NCBI GenBank assembly: GCA_930367215.1
Contig: OV884059.1
Coordinates: 157,788,511-157,852,510 of the forward strand
Length of the DNA stretch: 64,000 bases
Source: Pollenia angustigena
Lineage: Eukaryota; Arthropoda; Insecta; Diptera; Polleniidae
Direction: 5' to 3'
Shown: positions 32,881 through 44,385 of the stretch, piece by piece
How the letters are laid out: every line of letters begins with the position of its first letter
Numbering within the stretch: position 1 is the stretch's first letter
Program-made: the position numbers and the translations under genes
Notes under the pieces: model-generated
Database searches by the model: none
What the model saw: only the letters and a program-made list of their open reading frames with translations
Told to the model about the DNA's origin: nothing

Positions 32881-34890
32881 AACAAATTTTAAGTTCATAT
32901 TTTTTTTTATTTTTCTATTACATATTAGGAATATATAAACCATTTTGATAATTTGCATTTTGCAAATGTTTGGCGAATTTAAGCTGCTTATTACAAGATA
33001 TTAAAAAATGTTGGCTATTTGTTATAAATGTCTTTTTACAATTTCAACTTTATTTACAGTTATATTCTGTTTTAACTTAAATCCTCCTCTACCAATCTCT
33101 TTTTGCTGCGCCTCATCACTTGTAAACCAATTAATACTTGCACTTTATATTGTTTTTTACACAACATGAAATTCAATATTAAAATTTCTTTTGGAAAAAA
33201 GCAATTCATTATTTATGACATGGTAATATTCATAAATACAATGCTTTTATTATGAATATTCGACTAAAATTTCTTTGACATTATTTCATTTTTTTTGTTG
33301 ACTGTCCTTTTTTGTTGTTTGCTATTACAAAACAAAAATACAAATATTGCAACAATATACATTCAAGTGGAAAAAATGTCACACATATTGTAAAACATTT
33401 TCATTTTGTGATTGTAGTTTATTTTTCGTATTATTTTTCCTTATTTTTTGCATTATTTGTCGTTTCTGTTGAAAACGTGCTAAAACATAAGCTGTTATCT
33501 CCCTTCCGCTCTGCTCTTATATTATTTTACTCTTTATGTTTTTGTTATTATTTATGTTTGCAGCAAAGTATGCAACAATATTTAAAATTATGCAAAGCAT
33601 GCAATTTACACAAACACACAGATACTGATGCATAATATTTATTATATCCTTGCTTAAATTAACAGCGCTACATACATACATATACTTAATGTGTACATAC
33701 ACTTCACAGAGTTGTGGTTGTTGTAGCAGGAAATTTGTATATATGAATGCATACGAAATCCCTCTGATAGTTCAAAGTGAGTGTGATTGTATGGGAAAGT
33801 ATGTAGTATTCGTTTTTATATGGCTGTTTACAAAAAAGAAGAATTGGTATGGGCATACTTGCATGTGATGTAATCTATTGTGATCAAAGTTATAATTTTT
33901 GTTATATACGTAGTATATGTTAGGATCTGATAATATAATTGTTGTTACTTTATGCAGCAATTTCAGCCAGACTTGTCGAAATATTTATTATACATTGTTT
34001 TAGCATTTTGTCGGATAAGTTTTTTAATGCGAACAAAATTTACAGTTAAACAGATTTACAATTTGTAGTTAAAATTGTTTTTGGCAAAGGAAAAAACGAA
34101 TCCAACATTATGGCAAGTATGTTATAATGCTGTAAAATGTGGGATCAGAGATAAAAATAATAACGTAATTATTGTGTTGTTTTGATAAAAACAAAATAAA
34201 GGAATATGTAAATGAGGACTAAAAGCAAAAAGTTGTAAACATTAGAATGGAGAAGATTGTTAGTGGTAAGAAATGTGATTGTATTCCTGGAAAGTGTCCG
34301 TTATAACTTATTACGAAACGTTGCACTGTAGTACTAAGCAGTTGAGGTTTGAGAGATATGTAAGTATGACTTAATTCATTCATTTGTGTAGTAAATTTTA
34401 ATGGAATAGAGTGTTTAATTTTATGAAAGACATGTGTTACCATTAGTTTTTTGAAAAATATGAATATAATATTTCTGAAAGTATACAAATTAGAAATAAA
34501 TAAACATTTTTCGAACAATTGTGATTTTATAGTTGACCTGTCTATTTTTAATTTGAAATTTTGATATTTAGTTCGGCTTGAGGTCATTAAATCTAATTTT
34601 CATTTAATTATTTTTAAGGAAGGAATTTTAGAACATAAAATTATTTTGAATTTATTGATAATTTTTATTCTTTGCTGAGCTGAAGCTCGAAGTCGGGTTG
34701 AATTTACGTTTCGAGAATAATTTTTCTCAATAAGTCCCTCTTGTAATAGTTCGTTTTGGACTCTTTATCACCCCACTAGCGGTGAATAACCCTAGAGAGA
34801 AGGAAAGTTACACAAAACTTGTCACGTGACAGTGTTAAGTGTTAAGGACCGGTTTTAGTTCTAACACTTGGGGACTTGTCACTTTAAAAT
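32881..34890. other. No gene seen
   Basis: AT-rich. Short open frames on both strands (33312-33635, 34219-34587) have composition-driven Phe/Tyr/Lys/Ile content and no motif. The region 34690-34890 is GC-richer and probably is the 3' UTR side of the following minus-strand retrotransposon. Confidence 0.5.
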
Positions 34891-34920
34891 TGCGATGTCC
34901 TAGGTGGGGGTTAGGTTAGG

Positions 34921-35697
34921 TTAGGTTCCATGGGCAGCCATCTTCGTCTTCCTAGTGAAGAGAAGGAGCGATTTTAGTTCCGTCCCGGACAGATCCCCCA
35001 AACAGGAAAACACCGGTTCCCCAAGGTATTCTTCCCTGATGCCCCGTAATCCAGGGCAGTGACAAAGGAAGTGAAGAACAATCTCCTCTTCCTCCTCGTT
35101 CTGACAACTCCTACAGTAGTCGTTAAATTCCAGACCCATTCTCGCAGCATGAGTCCCCACCGGCCAGTGTCCAGTCAAAACCGATACCACCGTCCTAATC
35201 TGGTTCCTGTTGAAACCAAGTAGAGAGCTAGTTCTCCGTTCATCATATCCAGGCCAAAGGATCCTGGATATCAAGCAGGTGGACTCACAGGTCCACCGCA
35301 TCTGCGCAACTCTATACGACTCGCGCCTGATAAGTAATTTACAGTGAGCCATTGGAAGACCAACAAATTGATCGATGAATACGTCATTACGACATTCTAC
35401 AGTTAACCTAGATGTCGTGTAGACACCCGCTAGGGAAGCAAGGGCTGCCTTGCTGTCAGTAAATATACGTATATCCCCCGATATGCGATGATACCTCAGC
35501 CAGTTTGCCGCCCGCCTTATAGCCGAGATTTCCGCCTGCAGGACACTACATCCATCCGGCAGACGAAAGGAAACCTTTACATTCAGTTCCTCTATGAAGA
35601 AACCTCCGCCAACCCTCTCACCTTTCCTCGAACCATCAGTATAAACAGCACGTTGCCGTGGGGGTTGATTGGCACCTATTTGATATTTCTTTGCCAA
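34921..35697 (-). pseudogene. Non-LTR retrotransposon pol C-terminus with deletion inside RNase H
   Basis: A single 258-residue frame on the minus strand: AVYTDGSRKGERVGGGFF (RNase H start), GCSVLQAEISAIRRAANWL (Glu), IRIFTDSKAALASL (second Asp), ECRNDVF, then directly FVGLPMAHCKLLIRRESYRV. The VPGHxDIxGNExADELAR section, with the His and last Asp, is missing by an in-frame deletion. It continues STCLISRILWPGYDERRTSS, SVLTGHWPVGTHAARMGL, and the Cys-His motif CRSCQNEEEEEIVLHFLCHC. The tail after it holds CTAACCTAACCTAACC. It is 5'-truncated near 35700. Despite the open frame it lacks RT and a complete RNase H site. Confidence 0.87.
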
Positions 35698-36009
35698 ATT
35701 GACACATTACATTTCGATTAAAATAATGGCTGTCGCAGATATTGTCCCGAGAGAACCATTTTATTAAGATAGATCCCCTTCATATAAAGTAATAGAACCA
35801 GAGAGAACCAGCAACTAAACACAGCACAAAATCTAGTCACATCTAGTTTTTGTCAATTTCCGTTCCTCTGGAGCAACCATACTTTAAACACATTATCAAC
35901 ATTTAAGTGATACATATTGTTTCTTGTTTTCATCTATCATAATTTCTTTCGTTTTATTATTTTATTATGTTCACAGGTCACGGGATAAGATCTTTAAGAC
36001 CAATTGACA
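35698..36009. other. No gene seen
   Basis: Spacer between the truncated non-LTR copy and a degraded mini-me-like repeat. Confidence 0.5.
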
Positions 36010-36650
36010 CAAATTGTCCGCAGGGAAGGATACATTAAGTTTGTCTCTCCGTGTAAAACTTTTTAATATTCATCTATGATCGTATAAAGTATAAATGTCC
36101 TGGGTTCATGAATATTTCTAAGTCGATTAAGCCATTTCCGTTTATCCGTCTGTTGAAAAAACAACCTTCTGTCGAAGGACTTAAAATCAAAGAACAATAT
36201 TGCTTTCGAACTGTTTCTAGTTTTCCCAAGCAGTTTAGGATTCAAATCCAGCGGAATCTGTTTAGGGGCAAAAGAATTATGAACCCAATTTTGGAGCAGG
36301 CTACATAAGAATTTTATATTTGTGATACAAAAACTAATACAAATTGGGCACGGAATGCACCAGTTCTCTTCTCTAAATTTTGCACAAATTTATTTTATAT
36401 AACTTTAAATCGTTTTGCTAACTTTTATGTAGATCGGTCCATAAGTGAGCCCACTATCAGAAAATACCTTATTACGCCTTAAGCCATAACGAATAACGCT
36501 ATTGAACTTAAATTTAGTCTATCATAGTTTGAGCAGATTATAAACCACACTGATAAACTGCGTGAAGGTCGGTCAATAATTGACCATGTGCCCCATATAA
36601 ACCGGCTTTCAGAAAAAATGGAAGCTTATGTAGCTGCAAGCTAATTTGTT
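36010..36650 (-). mobile_element. Degraded mini-me/DINE-1-like fragment
   Basis: It parallels 16800-17250: ACATTAAGTTTGTCTCTCCG, TCTAAGTCGATTAAGCCATT, CCGTCTGTTGAAAA, CAAGCAGTTTAGGATTCAAA, and later two worn versions of the repeat block (GATCGGTCCATAAGTGAGCC and GGTCGGTCAATAATTGACCA). The ends are not distinct. Confidence 0.55.
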
Positions 36651-37049
36651 ATTATTAATTTTATAAATTATGGGTTTTTTATAATCTCAAAAAAAAACTA
36701 AGTGCGGATTTGGATTCAGTGTCCCAAATAACCTTTTAAACAACATTCAGTTCTTAATCAAAAAACCTTGTTCCTTTGTGTAATAAATAGATCACATATA
36801 AAGCCCATTCCAAAAATATTCGAATTCTCGGCGGCGCACAGTGGCTAAAAATCGTTTTTCATCGGCCAAAAATTTTTTTACAGGAGAGAAGACTTCTTGA
36901 ACTTTTTTACAGTTTTAATTATGTTAAAATCGGTTCAGTAGTTGTTGAGAAATTTAAGGTCAAAGTTGAACTTTTGGTGTTTTTTAACATTTAGTATGAA
37001 AATGCTAATGATTGAGATTGAGAATTATGGTATTTTTTATTCAAAAAGT

Positions 37050-37325
37050 GGGATGTTTTTCAGCCCACTGTTTTAAGATCTTTTTAATCTACAAAACTGC
37101 CAAATTTCATTAATATATCTTTGTTCATGTCAGATTTATAGAATGTCAAACCTTAAAATTATTATTTTTACTCAAATTGAAAGCCCTTTTATTCATTTAC
37201 ACCATATAAGTAATAATTTTAATGTTTGACATTCTATAAATCTAACATAAATAAAGGTATCATAATGAATTTTGGCAGTTATGTAGATTAAAAAGTTCTT
37301 AAAACAGTGAACTGAAAAATTGCCT
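37050..37325. repeat. Foldback inside the Transib
   Basis: CACTGTTTTAAGA at 37066 is mirrored by TCTTAAAACAGTG ending at 37309. The pairing continues inward for about 100 bases (AATCTACA...AAACTGCCAAA and complement) and outward through TTTTTCAG. A spacer of about 45 bases separates the arms. It lies between the transposase relic and the left Transib end. Confidence 0.75.
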
Positions 37326-37399
37326 CCAAATATTCCATACTTGGTTTTGTATTACCTCTGTCCTGTAGCAGCCCTTTTGCTGCTTCATCTAAGTCCCGA

Positions 37400-38240
37400 T
37401 GTTCTTCATTCTATTGACTTCGATCGAATGCTAGAGATGAGCGGATCTATCGTTGCCAAGTGTATATAAAACAGATCTTCGTTTGTAAAATCTCGTGGCA
37501 TTTTTCTGGTATTGTGCTCCCTACAAAATCTATAATCTTTATTCCTTTTTTCCTGTCCTCTGACAGATCTCCTAGTAGTACTAAATGATCCCTAATGACA
37601 TCCTCTCCATGATAAAGGATTTTATGAATTGTTGCAGACCTATTTCTCCATGAATAATTGGTAGTATATATTCGTCCTGTTTATTTGGCATAATTCCCAA
37701 ATTTTCTATAATCAATTCGTTCATTGCATGCAAGTACATCAATGATTGTTTTAAATCTTATATAAGCCTTATATCAACACCTATTATTTCAGATGCTTTT
37801 TGGGATCAGAAAAGAGCCTTCTTGCTGTATTCCCATCATTCGTATTGCCTGAACCTTGTTTTGGTCGGTCTATAATCAACCCATATTTGCGAAATTCATC
37901 CTGAACATGCTTCTTTTTTATGCTTCTTAAATCCTTGTTGGTGTCATTGTTTCTCATTGATCCTGTAGGTACAAAACCTAAATCCTAACTGATTTTTAGT
38001 ATGTGCTCCATAATTCGTATTCTTGTAGTAGCGGCGATAACCCAAATTCATATGCATAAGCATTATCTAATGATTTTTCCGGGACTTGGTTTAATTTGCT
38101 TAATTTTGCAGTTCCAATCATATTTCAGTGCTGTAGGAATATAAATTGAGTTTTCCTTCAATGTAACTTAAAACATCTTCCTCCTTTTTATTTTTAAAAT
38201 ACTCTTCGGATAATTCTTTATAGCTGAAGCTCTCCATTTT
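37400..38240 (-). pseudogene. Transib transposase relic (RAG1-like C-terminal region)
   Basis: Minus strand, several frames: a possible start MESFSYKELSEEYFKNK near 38240, then RSIKKKHVQDEFRKYGLIID near 37890, then SGNTNDGNTARRLFSDPKSI near 37830. Next come RFKTIIDVLACNERIDYRKF, ATIHKILYHGEDVIRDHLVL near 37600, LLGDLSEDRKKG, and after a frameshift NKDYRFCREHNTRKM and FTNEDLFYIHLATIDPLISS near 37450. The order TNDGNTARR, HKILxHG, GxLSEE, NKDYRxxRxxNTRK follows Transib transposases and parallels the RAG1 block around the catalytic Glu (the Glu is in LSED here). The upstream DDE region with the two Asp residues is not found. Multiple stops and shifts make it inactive. Confidence 0.75.
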
Positions 38241-38467
38241 TATAGATAAATATTTAAAAATTAGATTGTTTAATAGATATATTTTAACAACTAAGATTTT
38301 ATTCGAAAGCCACTGGCTTTTATACATAGCTTGCGTTATACTCTGTTCCTAGGTATCATAATAAGGTAAAATAAAAAACTAAAATGGGCTAAAGTAGGAT
38401 ACGCTTAAAATCCCACAGGTATTGGTAATTATATAATATAAAATATCTAGCACAACTTGGCTTGGTA

Positions 38468-39548
38468 CACTTATATCTCAGTCATATAAATAGGCAAAAT
38501 AAAAAGAGCAAAATAAATGGTGCGAATAATTTTACACAAACTTTAAAAGTGTTCTATAGGCTGGTCCAAACAGTTACAAAAGTGCATTTGGGTTTAAAGT
38601 GGATATTCTCACCTTCCTACAGCTAGTAAAATCATAAATTCTATTCTTCTGAACTTTAATTTGACTAAAATATAGAACCTGAAAAAATATTTAATAACAC
38701 AGCAGGTATAATCGGTACAGTAATACAACATAACATTGTTTAAAGACTGCTTTACTACCAATATAAAAAGTGTTGAACCCACTATTGATAACAGTTTGAC
38801 ATTAAACATAATCCACCCGATTAAAAAACTGGAAAATCGTTATAAAATCAAGCCAAAAAATCCGTTTTACCCGAATATCTCCAAAGCCAAAGGAGATAAC
38901 CTAAACATTTAAGCATATTTTTTGTAATTTAGCTTAAGCTTAATTTTTTTTGCAATCCATAAATATATTTTAAGTGAATTTTTTAAAAGTTTGAATTTCC
39001 GAGGTTACCAATTTTAGGGGTCCGCAAGTCACTCTCCCGACCCTCCATGGTCCCGTGTTCTTTCAATTCAACTGAAAAGCTACCCGGCCATGCCAGCTTA
39101 AAATTTAATTTAAATATGTTCAGCCGTTCATAAGAAGCAAAAAAAAATTTTCAAAACAAAACGTTCGTAAACCATTGTGTTATATTTCAGTCATATGAGC
39201 AGCTTAAATAAAAAGAGCAAACAAAAATGTTGCGAGTAATTTCATTCAAATAAAAAAAGTGTTCAACAGACAGTTCCAAACAGTTGCACAAGTATATATG
39301 GGGTTAAAGAGGACACTTTCAGCTTTCTGATGGTACTAAAATCTCTTTAACCCATTTTGACCCTAACAAGTTCTACTCCTCTAAAATTCGGATTTAACTA
39401 AAATATAGAACCTGGAGAAACATTTAATAACACATCAGGTATAAATGATACAGTGATGTAATGAACCACTTCTTAAAGACTATCCCACTAATATAACAAA
39501 AAAAATTTCGACCAATTATTGATAACGGTTTGCGAGAAATCATAATTT
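38468..39548. repeat. Diverged direct duplication, period about 710 bp, inside the Transib
   Basis: The block CAGTCATAT...AAATAAAAAGAGCAAA, GTTCCAAACAGTT-like, ACTAAAATATAGAACCTG, TTTAATAACACAKCAGGTAT and TTGATAACRGTTTG occurs at about 38468-38820 and again at 39178-39548. The two copies are clearly diverged, so the duplication is old. Non-coding. Confidence 0.7.
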
Positions 39549-39552
39549 AGTT

Positions 39553-39806
39553 CTGCTGCCGTATTCTGTAATTCGCTTAGCTAAAGCTAAATCTCGATCG
39601 CTAAATTTCCTTAAAGAAAAGAAAATTTAAAATTTTTTGCGATGACAGTAAAAGCTAAAATTGCGGCATAATAAATTAGTATTGCATTGCCAAATTTAGC
39701 AATGCACATTACTGAATTACTTTTGTAGCCAAAAATTGCTAAATCAACTTTATAGATTTTTAGCGATAGAGATTTAGCTTTAGCGAATTACGGAATACGG
39801 CTGCTG
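39553..39806. mobile_element. MITE with GCCGTATTCYG...TTCGCTTAGCTAAAGC ends
   Basis: The left end CTGCTGCCGTATTCTGTAAT and right end ATTACGGAATACGGCTGCTG are inverted, with the pairing reaching inward through CGCTTAGCTAAAGCTAAATC. A second copy is at 52802-53007. Nested near the right end of the Transib. Confidence 0.8.
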
Positions 39807-40018
39807 ACCAAATTCACAAAAATTAATTTTTTTCTAAAACAATATAAAATATTTGTTTCCAGCAGCATGCCACAGCCACAATTATCAATATTTTAATCTC
39901 GTTTTTTGGACACCTTAGTTCTAATATGTTTGCTATCGAATGGCATTAAAATTTTTGAAATCAGCGATGACAAAAAATTCGACTTTTGGCCGATGAAATT
40001 CAATTTTCAGCCACAGTG

Positions 40019-40636
40019 CGGCGCACAGATAAATGTAGCACTCTTACTTGTTTTTTTTTTATATTAACTCAATATTTTATTACTAACATTGTAATGTTAA
40101 GGTCTAATAAACCAGAGCAAGTAAAATTCTCTTTTTGGTTTAAAATGAGTGAAAACCAAAAAATTTATAAATCAGTTAACATATAAACCAAATTTAAACG
40201 CATAAAATTGGGTTTTTAAAATACCACTACACCCAATATGAATTTGACAAAATTTATCGTAGTGCTGCCACATGTTAGTTTTTTAACTACATATAATATA
40301 TGGGAGACTGATTGACAGTTATTGAGTTTAAACTGCATATAAAATAAAGTTTAGTTCAACTAAACCAGCGTTTAACCATTCACAAATTTTTTACCCATAA
40401 GAATATTAAATAACAAACAAATTTGACTTTATTAAAATTCTCAATTGGACTGCATTAAATTAAGCGCAAACAATTTAAAATTAATTTTTTTTTTTGAGTT
40501 AAAAGCAAATCTTTAAGGCATTGTTTTTTTTCAAAAATATACTTGATTTGAAATTATTAGAGAACATAAATTAAATGTTTTAATAACTTCTACCAACGAC
40601 ATTAAAATACACACACAAACATAATCACTGTATATG
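40019..40636. other. No gene seen
   Basis: Short AT-rich stretch between the Transib and the following MITE; begins with the right-hand Transib target duplication. Confidence 0.5.
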
Positions 40637-40867
40637 CCCAGCAAACACTAAAGCTTGTTATCATTTTAAAAATTATTTGTTTGCTAGCAAAACCATTTAG
40701 TTCGTCACACAAGAGAAAAAGGTTAAATAATAATTTAAGATGTATAGAATTCTCATTTTAAAAGGGGGAACATTTTCCCAATTTTGAAATGGTATTTATC
40801 ACAATTTTAAGTTTAATATCGAATAAAAAATCGATATATTTCAAACGTCTAATGTTTGTTTGCTGGG
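40637..40867. mobile_element. 231-bp MITE with CCCAGCAAAC ends
   Basis: CCCAGCAAACACTAAAGC on the left and ...ATGTTTGTTTGCTGGG on the right. CCCAGCAAACA also opens the repeat at about 51892. No clear target duplication. Confidence 0.65.
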
Positions 40868-41434
40868 TTTAAATACAAAAATAGATAAATTAGCGTATGT
40901 TTTGTTTGGCGTTAAATGATGAATGTGTTATTAATATAAACAAACATATACAAGCTCATTAATATTAGTTCCTATACAAACATACATATGTGTATGTTAA
41001 TATACATTTCCCATTAATTTATCTATAAGAGTATAAACAACGAAATATACCCACACTCAAAACACATAGACAAACAAACTCTCCTTCTCGCATATAAACA
41101 TTGATATTTCTTATCAGTAACCCAAAGGAAAATTGGTTTAGATTCTTAAAAGTTACGTCTACTCATATTTGTGATTTATAACATTTAAAGCTTGTGAAAC
41201 CTTCACACAGCAGCATATAGTTGTCTACACAAACTACACTCACAGATACCTTTCTCCTTTAACCAAACTTTATTGTTATTGATGATCATTTGAACTTAAC
41301 ATGTAGACATTCATTTTACCCAGAGGACCATTATAATGGCTTTAACTTATTTTGCGAAAAACTCATAAATTTTCAAAAATTTTATGTTTTTTATTATTGA
41401 AAAGCAATTTTTAATAAATCAAGTTTTAATATTT

Positions 41435-42939
41435 CGTCCCATTAATATAACAATAGCGTATGTGCTCATACGCTATTATTTTTTTATTGCATATTTAGAA
41501 TCTCCATCATTGTTTTATGTCTGGTAAAAATTTCGTCGAATTCTACTTCCAAAAAGTGGGTCAAAATGTCGTTGGAAAAACTAGTGTTTCAAGTGTCTAT
41601 TTTACTTGAAATTGCCACTCCAAAGTTGTTAAAAAAATAATAGTGTATACTAGACTGGTCGCAATTTTTTTTTTTTAAATTTAATTGTTTGCGCTGCTTA
41701 AAATATGAGGTTTGGTGTAAGAAATCATGATCTAATTTTTCAGGTCAATCCGACGGTGCCTAACCGTGCCGGGTGGGGCCCAAAGTTCCCCATATTATAA
41801 TATGAGTCAGGATGTTTGCATGTATGTCCTATTCTTTCCGCAACTTCCTGAAGCCATCTGATGACATAGGAAGCTGAAATTTGGCACACTTGAAGTACTT
41901 TCTCTGCGGAAGATCGTAACGAAGCCATATTTTTGATTTTCGGCTTTTCAACTAGTAAAACTATAAAGATCTGATAGAAAAGATGTTTTTTTTTTATAAT
42001 ATGGGGAACTTTGGGCCCCACCCGGCACGGCTAGGCACCGTCGGATTGACCTGAAAAATTAGATCATGATTTCTTACACCAAACCTCATATTTTAAGCAG
42101 CGCAAACAATTAAATTAAAAAAAAAAAAAAATCCCATACAAGATGCGACCAGTCTAGTGTATACGCATTAAACTTCATTTTGGCATGTAGAAAAAAATAC
42201 AATTTATGAAAACTTTAACTCACAAAAAAACTTATAATAATATACAATATTGTTTGAGAAATAGTTTCATTCCGACCATCGAAAGCTGCATGATCTCCAA
42301 AATTTGTACAAGAAGAATGTAATTCGCAGTCATTTTCTTTTTAACTTACAAAGTAGAAAGAAGCGAAATTGTTTAGATGAGCCAGATGTAGCAGAGGAAG
42401 AGAAAGAAGACGAATGAACTTCTAGTTATTTTTGATTATCGCAATGTATACCTTAATTTGTCATAATTTTTTGTTTATAATAACCCAAATTGGAAAGTAA
42501 TGAATATGTGCCACTGAATTAACAAAACTATGAAATAAACGCTGTTTTATAATGTTACAAATTTCTATTTTTGAGATCAAATATTTTAATAAAAATACCG
42601 TAAAATTATTGAATAAAACAGCGTATACCATACAAAATAAAATAGTGTATCAGATACATCATACGAATTCCTTAAAAAAAAAAAAAAAAAATAGCCTATA
42701 TGGAGGACTTGCACTTTGAATGACATAATTATGGTCTTAAAGGATGCGTAGAATAAAAAAAAATTGGTCAATTTAAAGACAAGAAACGGTATTATGTATT
42801 CGTCGAAAAATCCAATATGCAAAATTTTTATTCACCGCGATATGGAGGTTTTAATAGACATGCGATTTGACAAAAGCTTTTAACACGATTTTCTCAAAAC
42901 CCCAAAAAAATTATACGCTATTGTTATATTGAGGGGACG
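41435..42939. mobile_element. 1505-bp element with CGTCCC ends and ATTT target duplication
   Basis: CGTCCCATTAATATAACAAT...AGCGTAT on the left is mirrored on the right (ATACGCTATTGTTATATTGAGGGGACG), about 26 bp with three mismatches. ATTT flanks both sides (41431-41434, 42940-42943). The word TACGCTATT recurs inside. A foldback element (41651-42156) is nested in it. No transposase could be identified. Confidence 0.7.
41651..42156. mobile_element. 506-bp foldback element with about 165-bp arms and 8-bp duplications
   Basis: It begins TAGACTGGTCGCA and ends TGCGACCAGTCTA. The arms run on through TTTGCGCTGCTTAAAATATG, GGTTTGGTGTAAGAAATCAT, and GGGTGGGGCCCAAAGTTCCC with few differences. Exact GTGTATAC (itself a palindrome) flanks it at 41643-41650 and 42157-42164. 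Open frames in the arms mirror each other and are not coding. 8-bp duplications suggest hAT-type mobilisation. Confidence 0.88.
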
Positions 42940-43236
42940 ATTTATTCTATTTTACAGAACTTATATTTTACCAGACTTTTCCACTTTATACTTCAGGAAA
43001 TAAATTACATCCTTTGATATCGATCGAACTTTTTATTTAATTTTCTGTCGGTAAATTTATTACAAGAATAAATTGGATATAGCCCTAAATTAAGAAATCT
43101 TGCCTGCAATTTAATAAATTCTAAAAATCTATCTGAATTTGTCTATGCTACTATTTTAATGAAAATACCTAGATATGGGGACTTTTTCCTACTTCTGGCA
43201 ACTCTGTGGTATCTACGGAAGAATTACTCTCTTGGA

Positions 43237-43396
43237 CCCCTTTCACACTCGGCAAGTTACTTGCGCAAGTCTCTTGCGCAACTCTTGATTTGTAGACGTC
43301 AGCGGTAAAGTCGGGGTAATGAAAAACAAGTTTTGTACAGACTTTTTTGTACTCGGCAAGTAACTTGAGCAACTAACATGCCGAGTCTGAAAGGGG
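43237..43396. mobile_element. 160-bp MITE with CCCCTTTCACACTCGGCA ends
   Basis: The left end CCCCTTTCACACTCGGCAAG is mirrored by the right end CATGCCGAGTCTGAAAGGGG. CAAGTTACTTG and TCTTGCGCAA words recur inside with both orientations. No target duplication is resolved. Confidence 0.7.
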
Positions 43397-43659
43397 GTTT
43401 GCAACTGTTATCTGAATAAATTTTGGAAGAAATGGCTTTTTCGTAAACTTTATTTCGTTTTTTGTTTGTGATAGGAACATAATTCCCCATGTGACATCGA
43501 GACCACTCCCGAAAGTAATTTTTGCAAAAAAAAAAAAAATCCTTATAATATTGACTCTATTTAACTTTGCAACTCTCTAAAAATGTTGTTATGTCAGAGA
43601 TTCACGAACAATAATGATTGCCTAGAAATCCCAAAAAGGACATTTATGGAAAATAATTC

Positions 43660-44385
43660 TGCGTATACACGCGACGGACGTCCAGCGGATCTTGATTATG
43701 CAGACGACATATTCCTTATAACACACAACCATTTGGACATGATGAAAAGCTTTAAGATGACGGTGAATGCAACTGCTAAGGCAGGTCTCAGAAAAAATAT
43801 TCCTAAGACCAAAGTATTGAGAATAAATGCTACATGCAGCAGACTACTCTTTATCCAAGACATCCAACTCCAGGACTTACAAGACTTTTGCTACCTGGTT
43901 GGCATCATGACATGAAATGGTGGATCTTACTATAATGTCTCAAACCGCACCATGAGAGCTCATAGAGGATTTTGACAATTCATCAGTGTGTGGAAATCGC
44001 CATTAATCCCCACCCGCACAAACATTACAAATCTGTACCACTCTATGGGTGCGAATCGTGAAACATGGCTACAAAGGTACTAAACAACTTGCCAGTTTTT
44101 ACGAACAAATGTCTTACAAGATTATTGAACGTTTTCTGGCCCAACAGTACATAAAATACAAAACTCTGAGCACATATTTATCAAAGCCAAATACAAATAG
44201 AAATACTAATGAGAAAATGTCAATCAATTGGTCTTGCATTGCGAGGACTACCTGACAATGTAACCTGTAATGCAATTGACTGGAATTTGAAAGGCAGCAG
44301 AGGAAGATGACGGCCGGCCTACTCTTGGCGAAGACAACTAGACTTAATGACTTGGAGGTCGAGCAAAAGCTGGTACAAAATCAAG
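43660..44385 (+). pseudogene. Non-LTR reverse transcriptase relic (FADD/YADD to C-terminus)
   Basis: DLDYADDIFLITHNHLDMM near 43690 contains the RT active-site YADD. Then follow AKAGLRKNIPKTKVLRINAT, QLQDLQDFCYLVGIM, a stop, NLYHSMGANRETW near 44040, and after more stops ALRGLPDNVTCNAIDWNLKG and RPAYSWRRQLDL near 44240-44350. This order (YADD; GLKIN..KTK; thumb; conserved LRKPxDNVTxxALDWNPxG...RGRPxxTWRR) is that of a widespread insect RTE/CR1-like family; which one is uncertain. Many substitutions and at least four breaks are present. Confidence 0.78.

Larger units (their letters stand above)
36837..40018. mobile_element. Transib element, 3182 bp, with 5-bp CGGCG target duplications
   Basis: The left end is CACAGTGGCTAAAAATCG and the right end, read inward, is CACTGTGGCTGAAAATTG. 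Both continue to CATCGGCCAAAA at the same distance. Exact CGGCG copies flank it at 36832-36836 and 40019-40023. CACWGTG termini with a 5-bp GC-rich duplication are the Transib signature. A transposase relic lies inside on the minus strand (37400-38240). Nested or duplicated pieces are listed separately (37050-37325, 38468-39548, 39553-39806). Transib transposase is the accepted relative of the RAG1 core. Confidence 0.87.

Noticed and set aside
41740..42021. 93-codon minus-strand frame
   Set aside because: It lies across the arms of a foldback element; start and end segments are inverse copies of each other.
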